From positions 1-7,742 of the forward strand of contig CABQHM010000099.1 of NCBI GenBank assembly GCA_902464015.1: 7,742 nt of DNA, written 5' to 3'. The translations under genes and the position numbers were made by a program. How positions within the stretch are numbered: the first letter of the stretch is position 1; each line of letters opens with the position of its first letter. Positions 5,953 to 7,742 of the stretch are shown in pieces. The notes under the pieces were generated by a model that was not told where the DNA came from, ran no database searches, and saw only the letters and a program-made list of their open reading frames with translations. The stretch is from an uncultured Coriobacteriales bacterium. GTDB lineage: Bacteria; Actinomycetota; Coriobacteriia; Coriobacteriales; UMGS124.

Positions 5953-6582
5953 ATGAGCGATAACGACTTTGTCAGCTTTGAGGACGACCTCGATCAGGAG
6001 GATCTCGCCTCCCATCGTGCACATCGTTGTACGCCGCAGGAAGCACGTGCTCGACTTACCGCTGGCAACAGCCTCTTCCTGCAGGGTATCCACGACCATG
6101 AGATGCATTCGGAAGACAAGCGCGAGGGTCTCATTCGTGACGGTCAGCACCCCTTTGCCGTCATCGTGACCTGCTCCGACTCGCGCGTGCAGCCTGTGGT
6201 GTCCTTCTCTATGTGCTTGGGCGATCTCTTCATGGTGCGCTCCATCGGCAACTTCATCGACTGGGTGGAGGAGGCCAGCGTCGAGTACGGCGTAGGGCAC
6301 CTGGGCGCGCCGCTCGTGGTGGTGCTCGGCCACACGCACTGTGGCTTGGTGCACGCCGCCATGACCGGCGAGGCTGACGGCGTGGCCAAAACGGTTGCCG
6401 ATGAGGTCGCCGCAATCCTGGACGGCGAGACCGACCCCCGCCAGGCCGAGAAGATCCACGTCTTGCACCAGGTGGATGTTCTCAAGCAAAACGAGATCAT
6501 TGCCGCGGCGGTGGCATCAGGGGAGTGCGAGGTTGTGGGCGCTATCTACCACATCGGTAGCGGCCGCGTCGAGTGGTTGTAA
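5953..6582 (+). CDS. beta-class carbonic anhydrase
   Basis: Predicted 209-residue cytoplasmic enzyme interconverting carbon dioxide and bicarbonate with a catalytic zinc. The ATG at 5953 is chosen because GAGGAGG at 5941-5947 lies 5 bases upstream; an ATG at 5923 is in frame but has no site and overlaps the operator-like repeat. The zinc ligands are Cys74 in CSDSR (74-78), His127 and Cys130 in GHTHCG; Asp76 and Arg78 form the usual catalytic dyad. GDLFMVRSIGN (90-100) aligns with the common GDLFVVRNAGN, with Ser in place of the usual Asn at 97. SVEYGVGHLGAPLVVVLGH is typical of the family. An acidic N-terminal extension (about residues 1-20) precedes the fold. Likely roles are bicarbonate supply for carboxylases and pH balance at high carbon dioxide. 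Inverted-repeat sites upstream suggest regulation. No clear T-tailed terminator follows; a tandem repeat does. Confidence 0.95.
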   Translation: MSDNDFVSFEDDLDQEDLASHRAHRCTPQEARARLTAGNSLFLQGIHDHEMHSEDKREGLIRDGQHPFAVIVTCSDSRVQPVVSFSMCLGDLFMVRSIGNFIDWVEEASVEYGVGHLGAPLVVVLGHTHCGLVHAAMTGEADGVAKTVADEVAAILDGETDPRQAEKIHVLHQVDVLKQNEIIAAAVASGECEVVGAIYHIGSGRVEWL

Positions 6583-6605
6583 GTCGGCGCACTGGGATTT
6601 TGCGT

Positions 6606-6846
6606 CTGCGAGGCCGTGGAACCTTGCATCTTGGCGGCGCGGATACAGTGGGGGAAGGCCCGTACCTGCGAGGCCATGGACGCGACCGTGGCGGGCGTGT
6701 GGCATATATGTGCGAAGGCCGCGTACCTGCGAGACCGTGGAACCTCAATCCTGGTGGTTCGCGGCTGAAGAGTGGGGGACTTGCACCTGCGAGGCCACGG
6801 ACTCTCAAGTCCTGACGGTGTGCCTTAGGTGCCCGAGGAGTCTGCC
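6606..6846. repeat. four-copy degenerate tandem repeat, 60-bp period
   Basis: Units begin with CTGCGAGGCC or CTGCGAGACC at 6606, 6666, 6727 and 6787, giving spacings of 60, 61 and 60. The conserved start is CTGCGAG(G/A)CC(G/A)(T/C)GGA. Units 1 and 3 continue AACCT. The ends of units 1 to 3 share a GTG(G/C)G(G/A)-like block followed by CGTAC or GCAC. The middles are strongly diverged. Unit 4 contains a GGACT-CTCA-AGTCC hairpin. The 61-base step breaks any common reading frame, so it is not a coding repeat. It starts 24 bases after the carbonic anhydrase stop. Confidence 0.75.
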
Positions 6847-7041
6847 CCTCGGTGCCGCCGTATCTTAGCGCGACCTGTATGAAATCCTTCTGCCAAAGCT
6901 TGGCCCTGGTTCAGCAACGTATGCTTTCAGCGTGAAGAGGGCGCAAAACAGCTGGTCACGTGAATGTGCGGCGTGTCAGGGGATATAAACAATCCGTTCA
7001 ATATGCGCCTTGTGTCCAATCAACAAAGAGAGAACCGCCCC
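6847..7041 (+). other. leader region of the zinc-ribbon membrane protein
   Basis: No gene was seen here. TATGCT at 6920-6925 follows TTGGCC (6900-6905) at a too-short spacing of 14. TATAAA at 6984-6989 is the best -10-like hexamer but lacks a -35. ATGs at 6964 and 7003 are in frame with the downstream gene but have no ribosome site. No T-tailed terminator for the carbonic anhydrase gene was found, so read-through from it is possible. Confidence 0.3.
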
Positions 7042-7533
7042 ATGGCCTTTAACACGCAGAACCTTTCCGACAAGTACCGTCAGTTCATGAGCAGGCGAAA
7101 CGGACCCGATCAGCTTGCGCGCGACGTGTTCATTCTGTCTATCGTGCTCATCATGCTGTCGCTTCCCTTTGGCAGCATCTTCCTGACGCTGGGCCTGGCT
7201 GCCATCATCTATGCCTACTTCCGCATGTTCTCTTCCAACCGCGATGCACGCAGCCGCGAGAACACCGCCTATCTTGCCAAGCGTCATGAGCTTGCGCAGA
7301 AGCTGCACCTCACGGGCGTGAAGAATCCCTTCGCCGGTGTTGGCGCCGCCAGTCAGCGGGCTGCCGAGCAGGCCGCGCGCAAGAGCCAGAAGGCAGCTGC
7401 CAAGGCGGCCGACAAGGAGCACAAGTACCTCAAGTGCCCCAAGTGCAAGCAGGAGATTCGCGTGCCCAAGGGCGCCGGCAAGATTCGCATCACCTGCCCC
7501 AAGTGCCAGGAAAAGTTCGAGAAGAAGGTGTAG
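7042..7533 (+). CDS. small membrane protein with C-terminal zinc ribbon
   Basis: Predicted 163-residue protein of unknown function. The ATG at 7042 is preferred because a purine-rich AAGAGAG lies about 10 bases upstream and MAFNTQNLSDKYRQF is a plausible start; upstream in-frame ATGs have nothing comparable. Two hydrophobic helices, about residues 28-42 and 44-61, probably form a membrane hairpin. A charged Ala/Lys/Gln-rich, likely helical segment follows (about 102-127). The C-terminus is a compact zinc ribbon, CPKC at 132-135 and CPKC at 152-155, similar to MJ0042-type or zinc-ribbon fingers (KCPKCKQEIRVPKGAGKIRI then TCPKC). This arrangement would place a metal-binding, possibly nucleic-acid- or protein-binding module at the membrane surface, most likely on the cytoplasmic side given the positive charge. 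The function cannot be assigned from sequence. A strong terminator follows, and nothing downstream appears co-transcribed. Confidence 0.85.
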   Translation: MAFNTQNLSDKYRQFMSRRNGPDQLARDVFILSIVLIMLSLPFGSIFLTLGLAAIIYAYFRMFSSNRDARSRENTAYLAKRHELAQKLHLTGVKNPFAGVGAASQRAAEQAARKSQKAAAKAADKEHKYLKCPKCKQEIRVPKGAGKIRITCPKCQEKFEKKV

Positions 7534-7571
7534 GGAGCTTTCTTTCAAGCTTCACTGCTATCCTGCAACAT

Positions 7572-7621
7572 AAAGCCGCCGACCTCGAAGGATATGCTTT
7601 CGGGGCCGGCGGCTTTCTTTT
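7572..7621 (+). terminator. intrinsic terminator after the zinc-ribbon gene
   Basis: AAAGCCGCCG (7572-7581) pairs with CGGCGGCTTT (7607-7616). After one mismatch, CCTCGAA pairs with TTCGGGG inside, around a loop of about nine bases. The 3' arm runs into TTTCTTTT (7614-7621). The stem and T-rich tail are a clear rho-independent terminator 38 bases past the stop codon. Confidence 0.9.
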
Positions 7622-7742
7622 ATGCGAGACGAGTCGCTGGAGGCCAAACAGAAGCGTGCGGTTACATCCCAGCAAACATATATTCATGCAGTGCGTTCGA
7701 GTCGCTCATACGTACCGGCGTGCGGTGTCGTCCATGCCCCAT
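7622..7742. other. terminal intergenic stretch, no gene seen
   Basis: No ORF with a ribosome site, RNA gene or terminator was seen. CGAGTCGCT occurs twice (7630-7638 and 7698-7706), and an AT-rich CATATATTCATG lies between, possibly part of a promoter for a gene beyond the window. Confidence 0.3.

Noticed and set aside
6606..6846. CRISPR array
   Set aside because: The conserved part is only about 15 bases and imperfect, the middles are diverged copies and not unrelated spacers, and no cas genes are nearby.
6395..6868. Several open frames on both strands through the 60-bp repeats (for example minus 6542-6808 with HGLAG-like repeats)
   Set aside because: The 61-base step between two units breaks the frame, no ribosome sites are present, and the translations are products of the tandem DNA repeat.

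Overview
The window looks like a chromosomal segment of a GC-rich anaerobic actinobacterium of the class Coriobacteriia, most like Collinsella. This rests on the strong G/C third-position bias of the helicase and ferredoxin genes, a stand-alone multi-cluster ferredoxin protein, AGGAGG-type ribosome binding sites, and the general look of the proteins. No rRNA or tRNA is present to confirm it, so the assignment is an inference from recognition.

Five convincing protein genes all read on the + strand. They are separated by unusually long, structured intergenic regions. (1) 37-1545: an AlbA_2-type DNA-binding protein with a GHKL-like ATP-binding domain and a C-terminal winged helix; its start is best placed at a GTG behind an AGGAGG. 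(2) 1761-2909: a 4Fe-4S protein with three ferredoxin-like cysteine clusters plus a central cysteine-rich domain, followed by a terminator. (3) 3577-5457: a DEAD-box RNA helicase with a long RGG-rich tail. (4) 5953-6582: a beta-class carbonic anhydrase. (5) 7042-7533: a small two-helix membrane protein with a C-terminal zinc ribbon, followed by a terminator.

The genes do not form an obvious pathway. Each appears to be its own transcription unit, although no clear terminator was seen between genes 4 and 5. The notable content lies between the genes. The helicase leader (about 3188-3576) holds a candidate promoter over a palindrome, a 42-codon mini-ORF, and an intrinsic terminator 143 bases before the helicase start. 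This suggests attenuation or a separate small RNA. Downstream of the helicase are two tandem, diverged copies of a structured element (5464-5755). Several of its predicted stems persist despite base changes, and it ends in a very strong terminator.

Upstream of the carbonic anhydrase is a perfect 16-bp inverted repeat with a third, imperfect copy of the arm just before the gene, which looks like an operator system. Downstream of the carbonic anhydrase is a four-copy degenerate tandem repeat with a 60-bp period. The best candidates for undescribed biology are the tandem structured element, the helicase leader and the triple-arm operator. All three are inferred by eye from sequence alone.
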